Part shown: piece after piece, positions 1 through 7,822 of the stretch
Numbering within the stretch: the stretch's first letter is position 1
How the letters are laid out: every line of letters begins with the position of its first letter
Source of the DNA: Caldifarciminota bacterium UBA6260
GTDB lineage: Bacteria > Hydrothermota > 32-111
Assembly (NCBI GenBank): GCA_002441125.1
Contig: DJVI01000003.1
Location: forward strand, 168,714 to 232,713
Reading direction: 5' to 3'
DNA length: 64,000 bases
Position numbers and translations under genes: made by a program
Notes under the pieces: model-generated
Seen by the model: the letters and a program-made list of their open reading frames with translations, nothing else
What the model was told of the DNA's origin: nothing
Databases searched by the model: none

Positions 1-31
1 AAAGAGGGCTTTTTTAAAGCCCTCTTTTTTT
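1..31. terminator. Rho-independent terminator downstream of pilQ
   Basis: A perfect 12-bp inverted repeat (1-12 with 16-27) encloses a TTT loop. T residues follow on the plus strand (28-31). It begins just beyond the pilQ stop codon, so it can end the leftward pilus operon. The base tract that would follow on the minus strand lies outside the window, so function in that direction is inferred. Confidence 0.75.
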
Positions 32-32
32 G

Positions 33-1634
33 TTATTTTACTTCTCTTATTATATGCGGTGTTATGAATATCAAAACTTCTTTATTGTTCTTTGAAGAAA
101 TATCCCTCTTGAATAGATGTCCTAAAATAGGAATCGCTCTTAGAATCGGTATTCCACTTTCAGATCTCTGATCCTCCTGCAATATGAAACCTCCCATAAC
201 AACAGTTTCACCATCTGAAACCATCTGAACAGTTTTAGCCTGTGTTTTATTTATTATTGGTTGACCAGCAGCATCTGCAGTAACTGTTGAAAGCTCAGCT
301 TCTATTTCGAGAGTTATATCCTCAGATGAGTTAACATGTGGCACAACATTTAAAATAGTACCAACTGTGTATTTTGTATAGTTAACTGTTCCATCAGTGT
401 TAATTGTAGTTAAGAAGAATTCTTTTCCACCAAGTATGTTCGCTTGGGTGTTGTTAGTTGTTGTTATTCTTGGATTTGATACTGTTTTAGATTTACCAAC
501 AACCTCAAGAGCATCAAGTTTTGCACTCAACTGACCAAAATCCCTTGTTGTTCCTATACTAACAGTTCCAGAAGTTGCACTTGAAGGACCCACACCTTGT
601 ATACCTCCACCAAGAGTAACCTGATTTATTCCAACATTGTTTAAAGTCCATGATATTCCAAGTTCTTTTGAATTGTTTAACTGGATCTCAACAACTTTTA
701 CAACAATTTCAACCTGAAGATTTTTCTTATCAAGGTCCTCTATTATACCCTGTATCCTGCTTTGAACATCCTGAATATCTTTGACTATTATAGAGTTTGT
801 TCTCTCATCTATTGTTATTATTCCCCTTTTTGAAAGAACAGGTCTTAAAGCGTTCTGTAAAACTTTAGGGTTTGCAAATTCCAACTTATACACTGTTGTT
901 ATAAGTGGCAAAGCATCCTGCATTGCTGTTTGTTCAGAAGAAAATTCTTTGTATGTCCCAACTCTTATCATATTTGGGTATTCTTGATATGTTAAACCAG
1001 CGAGTCTTGTTACCATATCGAATATATCCTTCCATGGGACATCTTTCACATGCACAGTCACCCTTCCGGTCACGGAACTTGAAATAACAAGGTTGACTCC
1101 AACATAGTCAGCTATTCCTCTCAAAAGTGTTACAACATCAGCATTCTCAACATCGAGAGAGATTAAAAAGTCAGAATTTTTATTTGTAGCACCTTCCATT
1201 TGTTCTTTTGCTTCAGGTTTTGAAAGGGATGCCTTCCATAGTGGAATATCTGTCTTTGCTGTTTTATCGAGTGTTATCACTATGTCATTTCCTTTGTACT
1301 CTTTAGAATATGAATACTTATCATCAGTCTCAATCATAATCCTTAAAAAGTTTGTCTCATAATCTTTTATGATCTCAAAAGAAACTATTCCAGACCCATT
1401 GTTAACTTTATAGTATCCACCATTCAAACCATTATCTATACCGATAAGGTCTATCACTATCATGTTCGGTGAAGTTATCGAAAAATCAGTAAAATTGGCA
1501 ACCTTGTCAAGTGAAAATCTTACCTGTGTTTTACCGGCAGATGTGTTAACCTCTATATCGTTAAGAAGCCCTAAGGAGAAAGCAGAAAGAGAAAGAAAAA
1601 GAACAAAGGACAAAATAAAGATTCTCTTAACCAT
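33..1634 (-). CDS. pilQ: Type IV pilus secretin PilQ
   Basis: This is the outer-membrane secretin through which the type IV pilus passes. The 533-residue product has a cleavable signal peptide (about residues 1-20) and an AMIN-like beta domain (about 25-125). A secretin/TonB short N-terminal domain (about 158-225) and a NolW-type N1 repeat (about 245-310) follow. The C-terminal secretin core (about 325-530) ends in the typical GIPILRAIPILGHLF stretch followed by LIFITPHI. It is short for PilQ (often around 700), with one AMIN and one N1 domain. It is the last gene of a pilMNOPQ operon, 8 nt after pilP, and a hairpin terminator follows. Confidence 0.95.
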   Translation of the reverse strand: MVKRIFILSFVLFLSLSAFSLGLLNDIEVNTSAGKTQVRFSLDKVANFTDFSITSPNMIVIDLIGIDNGLNGGYYKVNNGSGIVSFEIIKDYETNFLRIMIETDDKYSYSKEYKGNDIVITLDKTAKTDIPLWKASLSKPEAKEQMEGATNKNSDFLISLDVENADVVTLLRGIADYVGVNLVISSSVTGRVTVHVKDVPWKDIFDMVTRLAGLTYQEYPNMIRVGTYKEFSSEQTAMQDALPLITTVYKLEFANPKVLQNALRPVLSKRGIITIDERTNSIIVKDIQDVQSRIQGIIEDLDKKNLQVEIVVKVVEIQLNNSKELGISWTLNNVGINQVTLGGGIQGVGPSSATSGTVSIGTTRDFGQLSAKLDALEVVGKSKTVSNPRITTTNNTQANILGGKEFFLTTINTDGTVNYTKYTVGTILNVVPHVNSSEDITLEIEAELSTVTADAAGQPIINKTQAKTVQMVSDGETVVMGGFILQEDQRSESGIPILRAIPILGHLFKRDISSKNNKEVLIFITPHIIREVK

Positions 1635-1642
1635 TTATTACC

Positions 1643-2218
1643 TCACTTTTTTTTCTTTGTATCAATATTCTTAACCAATTTGATAACTTTATTTCTAACA
1701 ACACCATACTCATCAAGTTTAAAAATAACTGAATCCTGTTCTATTTTTAGAAGTATTCCATTTTTTATTTTCTGTCCTTCGTAAAATATGAAACCTAACC
1801 CTGATGCATCTTTCAACAATGCGAGTTTCCCATTTTTGCCTTTTATCATTCCAAAATACATCGCACTCTCTATATCAATTTGAACTTTCCCTTCCCTCTG
1901 TTGTTCAAGTATTGAAACGAAAGGATCATTTTTTGTTTTTGTTTTAAAAGTGTATGTTTCGATTGTAAAGGGAAGAGTTGTTGTAGTATCGTACGGTAAA
2001 GAATCTGAAACAGTTTCCTGATTCTGTGTTTCAACATTCGTATCCGAATTTGAAACCAAACTGTCGGTAGTTTTTGTATTACCCTTTGGTGTTAACGCTT
2101 TGGAAGATTTTTCTATTGCTGAATTTACAGGATTTCCCCTTGAGCATGATATAAAAGAGAATATCAAAAAAAGCGTTAACGATAAAAGAAGGATTGATCT
2201 ATTTTTTCTTTTTAACAT
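1643..2218 (-). CDS. pilP: Pilus assembly lipoprotein PilP
   Basis: PilP links the inner-membrane PilN/PilO complex to the PilQ secretin. The 191-residue product has a lipoprotein signal with Cys25 as the likely lipidated residue. A low-complexity Ser/Thr/Asn linker (about 30-80) follows, then a compact beta domain with the family pattern (DPFVSIL, ALLKDASGLGFIF, G-x-x-I-K-N-G). Sequence identity to well-known PilP is low, so the call rests on this pattern, the lipobox and the position between pilO and pilQ. The start overlaps pilO by 20 nt, suggesting translational coupling. The C-terminus is lysine-rich. Confidence 0.85.
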   Translation of the reverse strand: MLKRKNRSILLLSLTLFLIFSFISCSRGNPVNSAIEKSSKALTPKGNTKTTDSLVSNSDTNVETQNQETVSDSLPYDTTTTLPFTIETYTFKTKTKNDPFVSILEQQREGKVQIDIESAMYFGMIKGKNGKLALLKDASGLGFIFYEGQKIKNGILLKIEQDSVIFKLDEYGVVRNKVIKLVKNIDTKKKK

Positions 2219-2792
2219 TTTTACCTTCCTCTGTTTTTGTTTGGGCTCCTGGACCTTTATAGTAGGTTGACATAGTTAAAACAACCTGAATAGTGTTAAG
2301 GTTTTCATCTGATGTTTTCAAAGGTTTTATAGCTATACTGTTAACTTTGGTAATCCTCTTTTGATTCCCCATATCTGTTAAAAACTGTCCAAGAGATGAG
2401 TAAGTTGCATTCAATGTTATTTCATGGTTTAGATTAGCATAATCGTTTGTGACTGATACACTCAAAGGTTTAATATTCATTACTTTAACATTGTTTTTAT
2501 TAGCGTAAACTGTCAGAGTATCAAGCGCATCTTCAAGGAGTTGGGAGTCTGGTAGCATTTTATTTGCAATTTTTAACTGGTTTTCAAGTATTTTCAATCT
2601 TTTTGAATATTCAGCATAACTTGCTGCAACCTTTCTCGCTTCGTTAACCTGAGTGTTAAGTTTATCGTTCTCAGCTTTCAGTTGAGCAATAGTTTTTGAA
2701 TTTTTTGAATAGTCGAATTTCCAGTATAGAAAGAGGATCGCTATCAGAACAACCACCGTTACGATTGTTTTTATTAAATTATTTTTTTCCAT
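2199..2792 (-). CDS. pilO: Pilus alignment protein PilO
   Basis: This bitopic inner-membrane protein pairs with PilN in the type IV pilus alignment subcomplex. The 197 residues show a short cytoplasmic N-terminus, one membrane segment (about 8-24) and a periplasmic coiled coil (about 30-70). A ferredoxin-like periplasmic domain of the PilO type follows (about 80-185, including YSSLGQFLTDMGN). The C-terminal tail is Lys-rich. It sits 9 nt after pilN and overlaps pilP, so the whole set is probably co-translated. Confidence 0.88.
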   Translation of the reverse strand: MEKNNLIKTIVTVVVLIAILFLYWKFDYSKNSKTIAQLKAENDKLNTQVNEARKVAASYAEYSKRLKILENQLKIANKMLPDSQLLEDALDTLTVYANKNNVKVMNIKPLSVSVTNDYANLNHEITLNATYSSLGQFLTDMGNQKRITKVNSIAIKPLKTSDENLNTIQVVLTMSTYYKGPGAQTKTEEGKNVKKKK

Positions 2793-2801
2793 CTGCCACC
2801 C

Positions 2802-3380
2802 CTATTTTTTGTAGGTACAATTTATTTCAAAAGAGATTATATCGTAGCCACCCTCTGGTTTGTTGACTATATCTTTCAATACAAAATTATCAAAATACTC
2901 ATTCTCTTTTTTCATGTTTGTCAAAAGTTCTGTTATCATAAGGTTTGAAAAGGTTTTTCCTTTCAACACCAACCTTTTCTCTTTTACTGTCAAATCTTCA
3001 AGCCAAACATACTCTGGAAGAAGTTGATTTAACTTATCAAGAAGTTGAGCGTAAGCAAACTTTCCGGCTATAAGATTTTTTATAGTTTCGATTTTTGCAT
3101 TTATCTCATTCTCTTTTTCTTTCATCTTCTCAACTTTTGCAACCTCTTCCTGCAATTTTTTGAGTTCATTCTGTTTTTCACTTATCTTCTTTTTCAACTG
3201 GTTCATCTGTCCAACCTGTGAAAAATGTATTATAAATATCAAAATGAAAAGAAGGACAGCGACACCTATCGAAACGAAAAATCCGAGATTGGTTGGAATC
3301 TTTATACCTATTTTAGGTATTCCTCCCTCACTCTTTTTTCGCTTTCTCTCTTCTTCTGGAAGTAAATTTATCTCTATCAT
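2802..3380 (-). CDS. pilN: Pilus alignment protein PilN
   Basis: PilN binds PilM through its cytoplasmic N-terminus and PilO through its periplasmic domain. The 192-residue product opens with the INLLPEEER motif that is the PilM-binding signature of the family. A single membrane segment (about 32-52), a charged coiled coil (about 58-100) and a small alpha/beta periplasmic domain follow. The gene lies 13 nt after pilM and 9 nt before pilO. Order and spacing match canonical pilMNOP clusters. Confidence 0.92.
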   Translation of the reverse strand: MIEINLLPEEERKRKKSEGGIPKIGIKIPTNLGFFVSIGVAVLLFILIFIIHFSQVGQMNQLKKKISEKQNELKKLQEEVAKVEKMKEKENEINAKIETIKNLIAGKFAYAQLLDKLNQLLPEYVWLEDLTVKEKRLVLKGKTFSNLMITELLTNMKKENEYFDNFVLKDIVNKPEGGYDIISFEINCTYKK

Positions 3381-3393
3381 CTTTACCTCTCTT

Positions 3394-4422
3394 TTATGGA
3401 TTTCTTAAACTCAAACCTATAGAAGGAACAAGTAATGGCGAAACTTTTTCCAATTCTTCGAGAGTTAAAAGCCCTTCTTTAATTTTTATTTTTTTGAAAG
3501 GATCAAGTTTCTCAACATTTATTTCAAATCTATTCTTAAAATAATCCAAAATTGCAGGTCCATTCGCTCCACCACCTGATAGGTATATCTTTTCTATCTT
3601 TTCTCTATTTGTAAAAGGAATAGCCCTTTCAATATGTGTGCATATCTCATCATAGAATGAGTCAAGCCCTTCCTTTATCTTTTCCTCAGGTATTTCGTTT
3701 AAAGTTTCACCTTTGAAAACTTTGTCCAACTGTTCTTTTGTTATTCCCGGTATCTTCTGAAGCAAAGATTTTATAGCAGTTGTGACATCTCTTGTAAAAA
3801 GGTTGTTTGTTCCCTCGATAAAGCTCAATATTGTATTCTCATAACCGATATGGACTAATGTTACCATTTCGTTTGGAACTGGTTCATAATTCGCTTCAAA
3901 ACAATTTTGGATAGTGAAAGCTGGAACATCGATAACAGTTGGATTTAACTCCATATCTTTGATAAGAGTTATGAATGGATGGAGAATCTCCTTTTTAGCT
4001 GCCACAAGCAAAACATCTATCTTACCCTGTTCATCTGAAGGTCCTAAAACTTTGTAATCGAGTTGAACATCCTCTATACTGTAAGGAATGTTTGTTTCAG
4101 CTTCCTGTTTCACCATTATTGAGAGTTCATTATCCTTCATCTGATCCATCTTCAATTTCTTTACTATAACTCCCCTTCCAATAAGAGCACAAGAAACATC
4201 TTTCTCTTTTACATCCCTTGAAACTAAAAGATTCTTAACTGTATCAACTAGCTGCAATCTGTCCATAATCTCACCATCAGCGATGGCGATATCTGAAAGT
4301 TCAGAAAACCCAAAATCTTTCAAAACAGGTTCTCCTGTTGAAAGATCTACGATTGAGTATTTTATGAAAGAACTTCCGATGTCAAGACCGAGATAAGTTT
4401 TTTTTCTTTTTTTAAAAGCCAT
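3394..4422 (-). CDS. pilM: Actin-like pilus assembly ATPase PilM
   Basis: PilM is a cytoplasmic actin/FtsA-fold protein that docks on the N-terminus of PilN. The sequence shows the phosphate-1 motif GLDIGSSFIK near the N-terminus, a central SHS2-like region and a late GGGANGP adenosine motif. I place the start at the ATG at 4422 because GGTGG lies 4 nt upstream. An in-frame ATG at 4446 would overlap the preceding gene and has no ribosome site. The resulting 342 residues match usual PilM length. It is the first structural gene of the operon, 13 nt after the small HTH gene. Confidence 0.93.
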   Translation of the reverse strand: MAFKKRKKTYLGLDIGSSFIKYSIVDLSTGEPVLKDFGFSELSDIAIADGEIMDRLQLVDTVKNLLVSRDVKEKDVSCALIGRGVIVKKLKMDQMKDNELSIMVKQEAETNIPYSIEDVQLDYKVLGPSDEQGKIDVLLVAAKKEILHPFITLIKDMELNPTVIDVPAFTIQNCFEANYEPVPNEMVTLVHIGYENTILSFIEGTNNLFTRDVTTAIKSLLQKIPGITKEQLDKVFKGETLNEIPEEKIKEGLDSFYDEICTHIERAIPFTNREKIEKIYLSGGGANGPAILDYFKNRFEINVEKLDPFKKIKIKEGLLTLEELEKVSPLLVPSIGLSLRNP

Positions 4423-4435
4423 AATACCACCTTTT

Positions 4436-4621
4436 TTATCCTTCAATAAATTTTTTTATTTCCCTGCCTTCGATATACCATTTCTTTCCAATCTTCTTTC
4501 CCTTTAAAAGTTTCATCTTCAAATGCTTTCTAACAGTCTGCTCTGTAACATTCAATATCTCAGCAACCTCTGAAACAGTATAAAGTTTATTTTCATCTAT
4601 CTGTGATGGAATGACTGCCAT
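4436..4621 (-). CDS. Small excisionase-type helix-turn-helix protein at the head of the pil operon
   Basis: The 61-residue protein is almost entirely a MerR/excisionase-type winged helix (HTH_17-like). A YTVSEVAEILNVTEQTVRKHL helix-turn-helix is followed by a GKKIGKKWYI wing. It has no effector domain. It is preceded by GAGGG 6 nt before the ATG and ends 13 nt before pilM, so it is the first gene of the pilus operon. It could regulate its own promoter, which overlaps DnaA boxes, but that is inference. A nucleoid or excisionase-like role is the alternative. Confidence 0.85.
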   Translation of the reverse strand: MAVIPSQIDENKLYTVSEVAEILNVTEQTVRKHLKMKLLKGKKIGKKWYIEGREIKKFIEG

Positions 4622-4651
4622 ATATCCCTCTTTTTGTATTTTTTTATGCTT

Positions 4652-4859
4652 TTATACATACTTGTATATATTTATACACATTTTATCCACAATGTCAATA
4701 GGTTGAAAACATTTTTAACATTTTTTTCTAAGTATATATTTGTTTACAACTTTTAAAATTTTTTAATGACTGAAAAATATTTTAAACAAAAGGATTCGGA
4801 AAAATATTTAATTTTTTGAATATTTTCATTAGAGAAAATTTTTTCAAAAATGTGGATAA
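4652..4859. other. Cluster of DnaA boxes in an AT-rich intergenic region (possible origin or DnaA-controlled promoter)
   Basis: Three perfect matches to the DnaA box TTATNCACA occur: TTATACACA at 4672-4680, TTATCCACA at 4683-4691, and TTATCCACA on the minus strand at 4851-4859. A one-mismatch copy lies at 4652-4660. The first three starts are 20 and 11 bp apart, close to whole helical turns. Between 4692 and 4850 the sequence is extremely AT-rich. The two central boxes overlap the pil promoter. This could be an oriC, a DnaA-titration site or a DnaA-responsive promoter. No dnaA, dnaN or rpmH is visible here. Confidence 0.55.
4671..4698 (-). promoter_or_regulatory. Promoter of the pil operon
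   Basis: On the minus strand a perfect -35 TTGACA (4693-4698) and a -10 TATAAA (4671-4676) are separated by 16 bp. One DnaA box lies entirely in the spacer and another overlaps the -10, so DnaA binding would be expected to occlude polymerase. Confidence 0.7.
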
Positions 4860-4867
4860 CTTTTTTC

Positions 4868-4895
4868 TTGATATTTTAAAAATTTTTCATAAAAT
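4868..4895 (+). promoter_or_regulatory. Promoter of the GAF-domain gene
   Basis: TTGATA (4868-4873) and TAAAAT (4890-4895) are separated by 16 bp. They lie 18 nt upstream of the ATG at 4914, which has an AAGGGG ribosome site. Confidence 0.55.
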
Positions 4896-4913
4896 GTTCA
4901 AAAAGGGGTATAT

Positions 4914-5366
4914 ATGGAAAAAGAAAAGATTTTTGAAGAAGTTTTTGAAAAAATTAGAAATTTTGATCATAGTGACAGAAATAGTTTGTTAAAAAATATC
5001 GTAAACATTTTAAAAGAAAATTTTGAACATTATGACTGGGTTGGATTTTACCTTGTGAAAGAAGGTAAACTTGTCCTTTCAGAGTATAATGGAGAACCAA
5101 CGATACATACAAAGATAAATTTCGGTGAAGGTATATGTGGGCAGGCTGCTGAAAGAAAAATAACTTTCATAGTTAAGGATGTTTCAAAAGAAAAAAATTA
5201 TTTATCCTGTTCCCCAAAAGTAAAATCTGAAATAGTTGTTCCAATATTTAAAAATAGTAATATCGTCGGAGAACTTGATATAGATTCTCATAAAATAAAC
5301 GCTTTCGATGATACTGATAGAAAATATCTTGAAAGTATATGTAAATATCTTGAGAATCTCTTTTAA
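4914..5366 (+). CDS. GAF-domain protein, free methionine-R-sulfoxide reductase-like
   Basis: The 150-residue single GAF domain matches the fRMsr family, which reduces free methionine-R-sulfoxide in the cytoplasm. Visible motifs are DWVGFYLV (41-48), INFGEGICGQAA (68-79), a segment carrying Cys99, and SEIVVP followed by GELDIDS. Cys75 and Cys99 correspond to two of the three redox cysteines of the characterised enzymes. The earliest one, expected just before the FGEGICG stretch, is absent (PTIHTK). Catalysis may therefore use a two-cysteine scheme, or the protein may be a ligand sensor. It has its own promoter and converges on the lipoprotein gene with a 4-nt overlap. Confidence 0.8.
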   Translation: MEKEKIFEEVFEKIRNFDHSDRNSLLKNIVNILKENFEHYDWVGFYLVKEGKLVLSEYNGEPTIHTKINFGEGICGQAAERKITFIVKDVSKEKNYLSCSPKVKSEIVVPIFKNSNIVGELDIDSHKINAFDDTDRKYLESICKYLENLF

Positions 5367-5935
5367 TCTATTATCGAATCAAGATAAAAATATTCTCTAT
5401 TTTTGAAAAATCCTACTATCCCGTATTCAAAATTCAAAATATACTTTTCATAAACTGTTGTATCTTTTTGATCAACCATCAACAAAATGTTTATAGTCAC
5501 AAAATATGATGAACTGAAGTCTTTCAATGTTTTTACAGAATCAACAAAACAGGAATAAAAGTATTTTAAACCGTTGTTTTCATAACTTTCATATATTTTT
5601 TGATCTTTTAAAAGGTAAGTCGGGAAAAATGGAATTTCATAAGGATATCCCTCAAAAATAATCCTTTTATATTCAAAATCTCCAAGATGGTAAAACAAAT
5701 TTTCTTGATAATCAAAATTATACCTTTTATACTCTATTCCTTCTATTGTAGTATCACCTGTAAACTGAATAGTTGATATATTATTATTTTTATCAGAATA
5801 ATACCTTATAGAGTATTTTACATCATCGTTCAGAAAGCTCGTTCCTGTGGTTTTTATTATGTTGTAATCAAGACCACAGTTAAAAGTCATTAGAGATAAT
5901 GTTAAGATTAAAAATAAAATTATCTTTTCCATCAA
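5363..5935 (-). CDS. Putative lipoprotein of unknown function
   Basis: I do not recognise this family. The 190-residue product has a hydrophobic signal segment ending at Cys20. The preceding residues (Thr-Phe-Asn) are atypical for a lipobox, so lipidation is likely but not certain. The rest is beta-rich and aromatic (many Tyr and Phe), like small secreted proteins. Its 5' end overlaps the barrel gene by 56 nt in another frame, and its 3' end overlaps the convergent GAF gene by 4 nt. It is the last gene of the long leftward unit. Confidence 0.7.
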   Translation of the reverse strand: MMEKIILFLILTLSLMTFNCGLDYNIIKTTGTSFLNDDVKYSIRYYSDKNNNISTIQFTGDTTIEGIEYKRYNFDYQENLFYHLGDFEYKRIIFEGYPYEIPFFPTYLLKDQKIYESYENNGLKYFYSCFVDSVKTLKDFSSSYFVTINILLMVDQKDTTVYEKYILNFEYGIVGFFKNREYFYLDSIID

Positions 5936-6380
5936 AAATTTTCTCCCTCAAATATCCAACAGAGAAACCAAAAAATGTTTCGAAAAACTTATAATCGAAA
6001 TTTAAATAAGGTGAAAGAAATTCACAAAAACCTTTTTCAACATTATCGTTATCTCTCTTTTCAATATATGAAAGACCTAAATCAGTTTGAAAAGATACTC
6101 TGTAATTATCTTTCTCAATGAAAAAAAGTTTGTATCCGCATCCAAAATTTATCAGATTCAGACGGTAGGTTTCCCTATATGTTTTATAAGAAGAGATCTC
6201 TGCTGTTGTTAAAAATGAAAAACTCTTCATCCTTAAAATCTGGTAATCAACTTTTAACCCATTACCATTTTTAAGATAGTAAGACCAATCACCAAAAGGG
6301 ATTTTCGTTGTGAATGAAATTCCTAAATCTTTTGAATAAATATTTACACTTAAAGAGAAAATAAATATAGTTAAAAAAAT
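5880..6380 (-). CDS. Short outer-membrane beta-barrel-like protein lacking a standard start codon
   Basis: From about 6380 the frame encodes a signal-peptide-like hydrophobic stretch and then about 150 residues of alternating aromatic/polar strands (DLGISFTTKIPFGDW, FGCGYKLFF, YLNFDYKFFETFFGF). This is typical of a small 8-stranded outer-membrane barrel. No in-frame ATG, GTG or TTG exists between tRNA-Val and the mature region. The only ATG in frame (6500) would translate straight through the tRNA, giving the well-known artefact GRIAQLVRAPALQAGG. I start the feature at the ATT just after the tRNA; the true start is unknown, and loss of the 5' end is possible. Confidence 0.55.
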   Translation of the reverse strand: MFLTIFIFSLSVNIYSKDLGISFTTKIPFGDWSYYLKNGNGLKVDYQILRMKSFSFLTTAEISSYKTYRETYRLNLINFGCGYKLFFIEKDNYRVSFQTDLGLSYIEKRDNDNVEKGFCEFLSPYLNFDYKFFETFFGFSVGYLREKIFDGKDNFIFNLNIISNDF

Positions 6381-6381
6381 T

Positions 6382-6455
6382 TGGGCGAAACAGGATTCGA
6401 ACCTGTGACCTCCTGCTTGTAAGGCAGGCGCTCTCACCAGCTGAGCTATCCGCCC
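6382..6455 (-). tRNA. tRNA-Val (anticodon UAC)
   Basis: The 74-nt cloverleaf has a 7-bp acceptor stem (GGGCGGA with TTCGCCC), a D-arm with GAGC, anticodon loop CTTACAA giving anticodon TAC, a 5-nt variable loop, and a T-arm with TTCGAAT. The discriminator is A. No CCA is encoded. It lies between the glycosyltransferase and the barrel gene in the same orientation, so it is probably cut from the operon transcript. Confidence 0.97.
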
Positions 6456-6505
6456 TTTGAAGATGCTTATTATATTTATTTTTTCCCTTTCAGTCAACAT
6501 AAATT

Positions 6506-7822
6506 TTACCTGAGATCTGTAAAATCACCTTTACAGATATCGATAATACCTTCCTTGATTATCTTCTCTATTCTGTATGTTCCCATAGTTGGTGCTCTCA
6601 TATAGCCATCCCATGCAGCTTCAGCATACCTTCCACTATCAAGAACATAAAACAGCCAATCGTTAACATACTCAGGTTCATCCTGTGCGAAACCTGAACC
6701 TATATGTGTCAACCATCTCTGGTTAAAAAATTCATGTGCTCCAACTGGTGGTGCTATTATTATAGGCAAACCTAACGCTGTATAGAATGACATCTCTGAT
6801 GGTTTCGTCCAAATGATATCAACATCTCTCAACTCTCTGTTAAAACTTTCAAAATATAACATTTTTGAACTTTCATAGATGATTTTCAAATTTTCATTTT
6901 TGTTAAGAGATAGTTTCTCAAGTTCAACCTCAAAATAATTTTTAACATCCTCCCTTATTCCAGCAACAAGAATCAACTTTATTTTCCCTTCCTCTATTTT
7001 TTCTTTTAAAGATTTTACAACCTTTATACCTATATCTTTCTGAGCACCTGCACCTCCAACCATATAGCATAAGGTCAAAGGTCTTGAAACTTTTGAAGGT
7101 AACTCTCCAAGATATTTTCTTATAACATCCTTGTAAATACTAATGAATCTTTCCTTTGGATCGAGTATCCTTATCCTTTTCAAAAGGTCTGTTTTTAATA
7201 TCTCTTGATTTTCTCCAATGTTTTCCTTTGGTAAAGGAAAACCAGTTATGAATATGTTACAACTCTCAACCCCATATTTTAAAAGTCTAATTGAAGCATG
7301 TCTTGTAGGTGTTAAAAATTTTATCTTCGATTTTTTAGGATCATCCGAAACCCACACCCTGTTAATATCCGTATCAGTTATTATAGAAAAAACATTTTCA
7401 AAACCATTGTAATCCGCAGCGAGGGATGGAATAAAATGTGTCGTAATTATGGGAATATCTTTCTCTTTAACATGTTCAAGCAACTCTTTACAAAGCCCCA
7501 TATTAATAAGAGTTTTTAAAAAGTAAACATTACCGTTTGGTTTTTCCAGAAGGTTAAAAGGATAAAATGGAGAAATCGATTGGAGTTTGTCGTAAAGGTT
7601 AAAGATAGATTCACCTATAAGTGGAATATTTTTCGCTCTTGAAACAGCTTCATATCCTGATTGTGATGCTCTCCATAACAACCTTTCTTTCGTGTTAGAA
7701 ACATAATCAACATTCGCTGTCAAAATTTTTTCCTCAGCAATATCCTTTAGAGGGTATGCAGCTCTTTGGTGACCATAACCCATATCGACCGATAAAACCC
7801 ATGCTCTTTTATCCATAATCAC
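6506..7822 (-). CDS. Glycosyltransferase of the MurG/GT28-like fold
   Basis: The 438-residue protein has two Rossmann-like halves. The N-terminal one opens with WVLSVDMGYGHQRAA, the Gly/His loop of MGDG-synthase and MurG-like enzymes. The C-terminal half holds a GGAGAQKDIG phosphate loop and a nucleotide-sugar site (TKPSEMSFYTALGLPIIIAPPVGAHEFFN shortened here to its pattern, with TKPSE and APPVGAHE as key elements). Acceptor and donor cannot be read from sequence; glycolipid or envelope glycan synthesis is likely. The start is a GTG overlapping the ftsB stop by 4 nt, and an ATG two codons later is the alternative. Confidence 0.75.
   Translation of the reverse strand: MIMDKRAWVLSVDMGYGHQRAAYPLKDIAEEKILTANVDYVSNTKERLLWRASQSGYEAVSRAKNIPLIGESIFNLYDKLQSISPFYPFNLLEKPNGNVYFLKTLINMGLCKELLEHVKEKDIPIITTHFIPSLAADYNGFENVFSIITDTDINRVWVSDDPKKSKIKFLTPTRHASIRLLKYGVESCNIFITGFPLPKENIGENQEILKTDLLKRIRILDPKERFISIYKDVIRKYLGELPSKVSRPLTLCYMVGGAGAQKDIGIKVVKSLKEKIEEGKIKLILVAGIREDVKNYFEVELEKLSLNKNENLKIIYESSKMLYFESFNRELRDVDIIWTKPSEMSFYTALGLPIIIAPPVGAHEFFNQRWLTHIGSGFAQDEPEYVNDWLFYVLDSGRYAEAAWDGYMRAPTMGTYRIEKIIKEGIIDICKGDFTDLR

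Noticed and set aside
6383..6500. ATG-initiated N-terminal extension of the barrel gene through tRNA-Val
   Set aside because: The peptide GRIAQLVRAPALQAGG is the well-known artefact of translating a tRNA gene, and the tRNA is certain.
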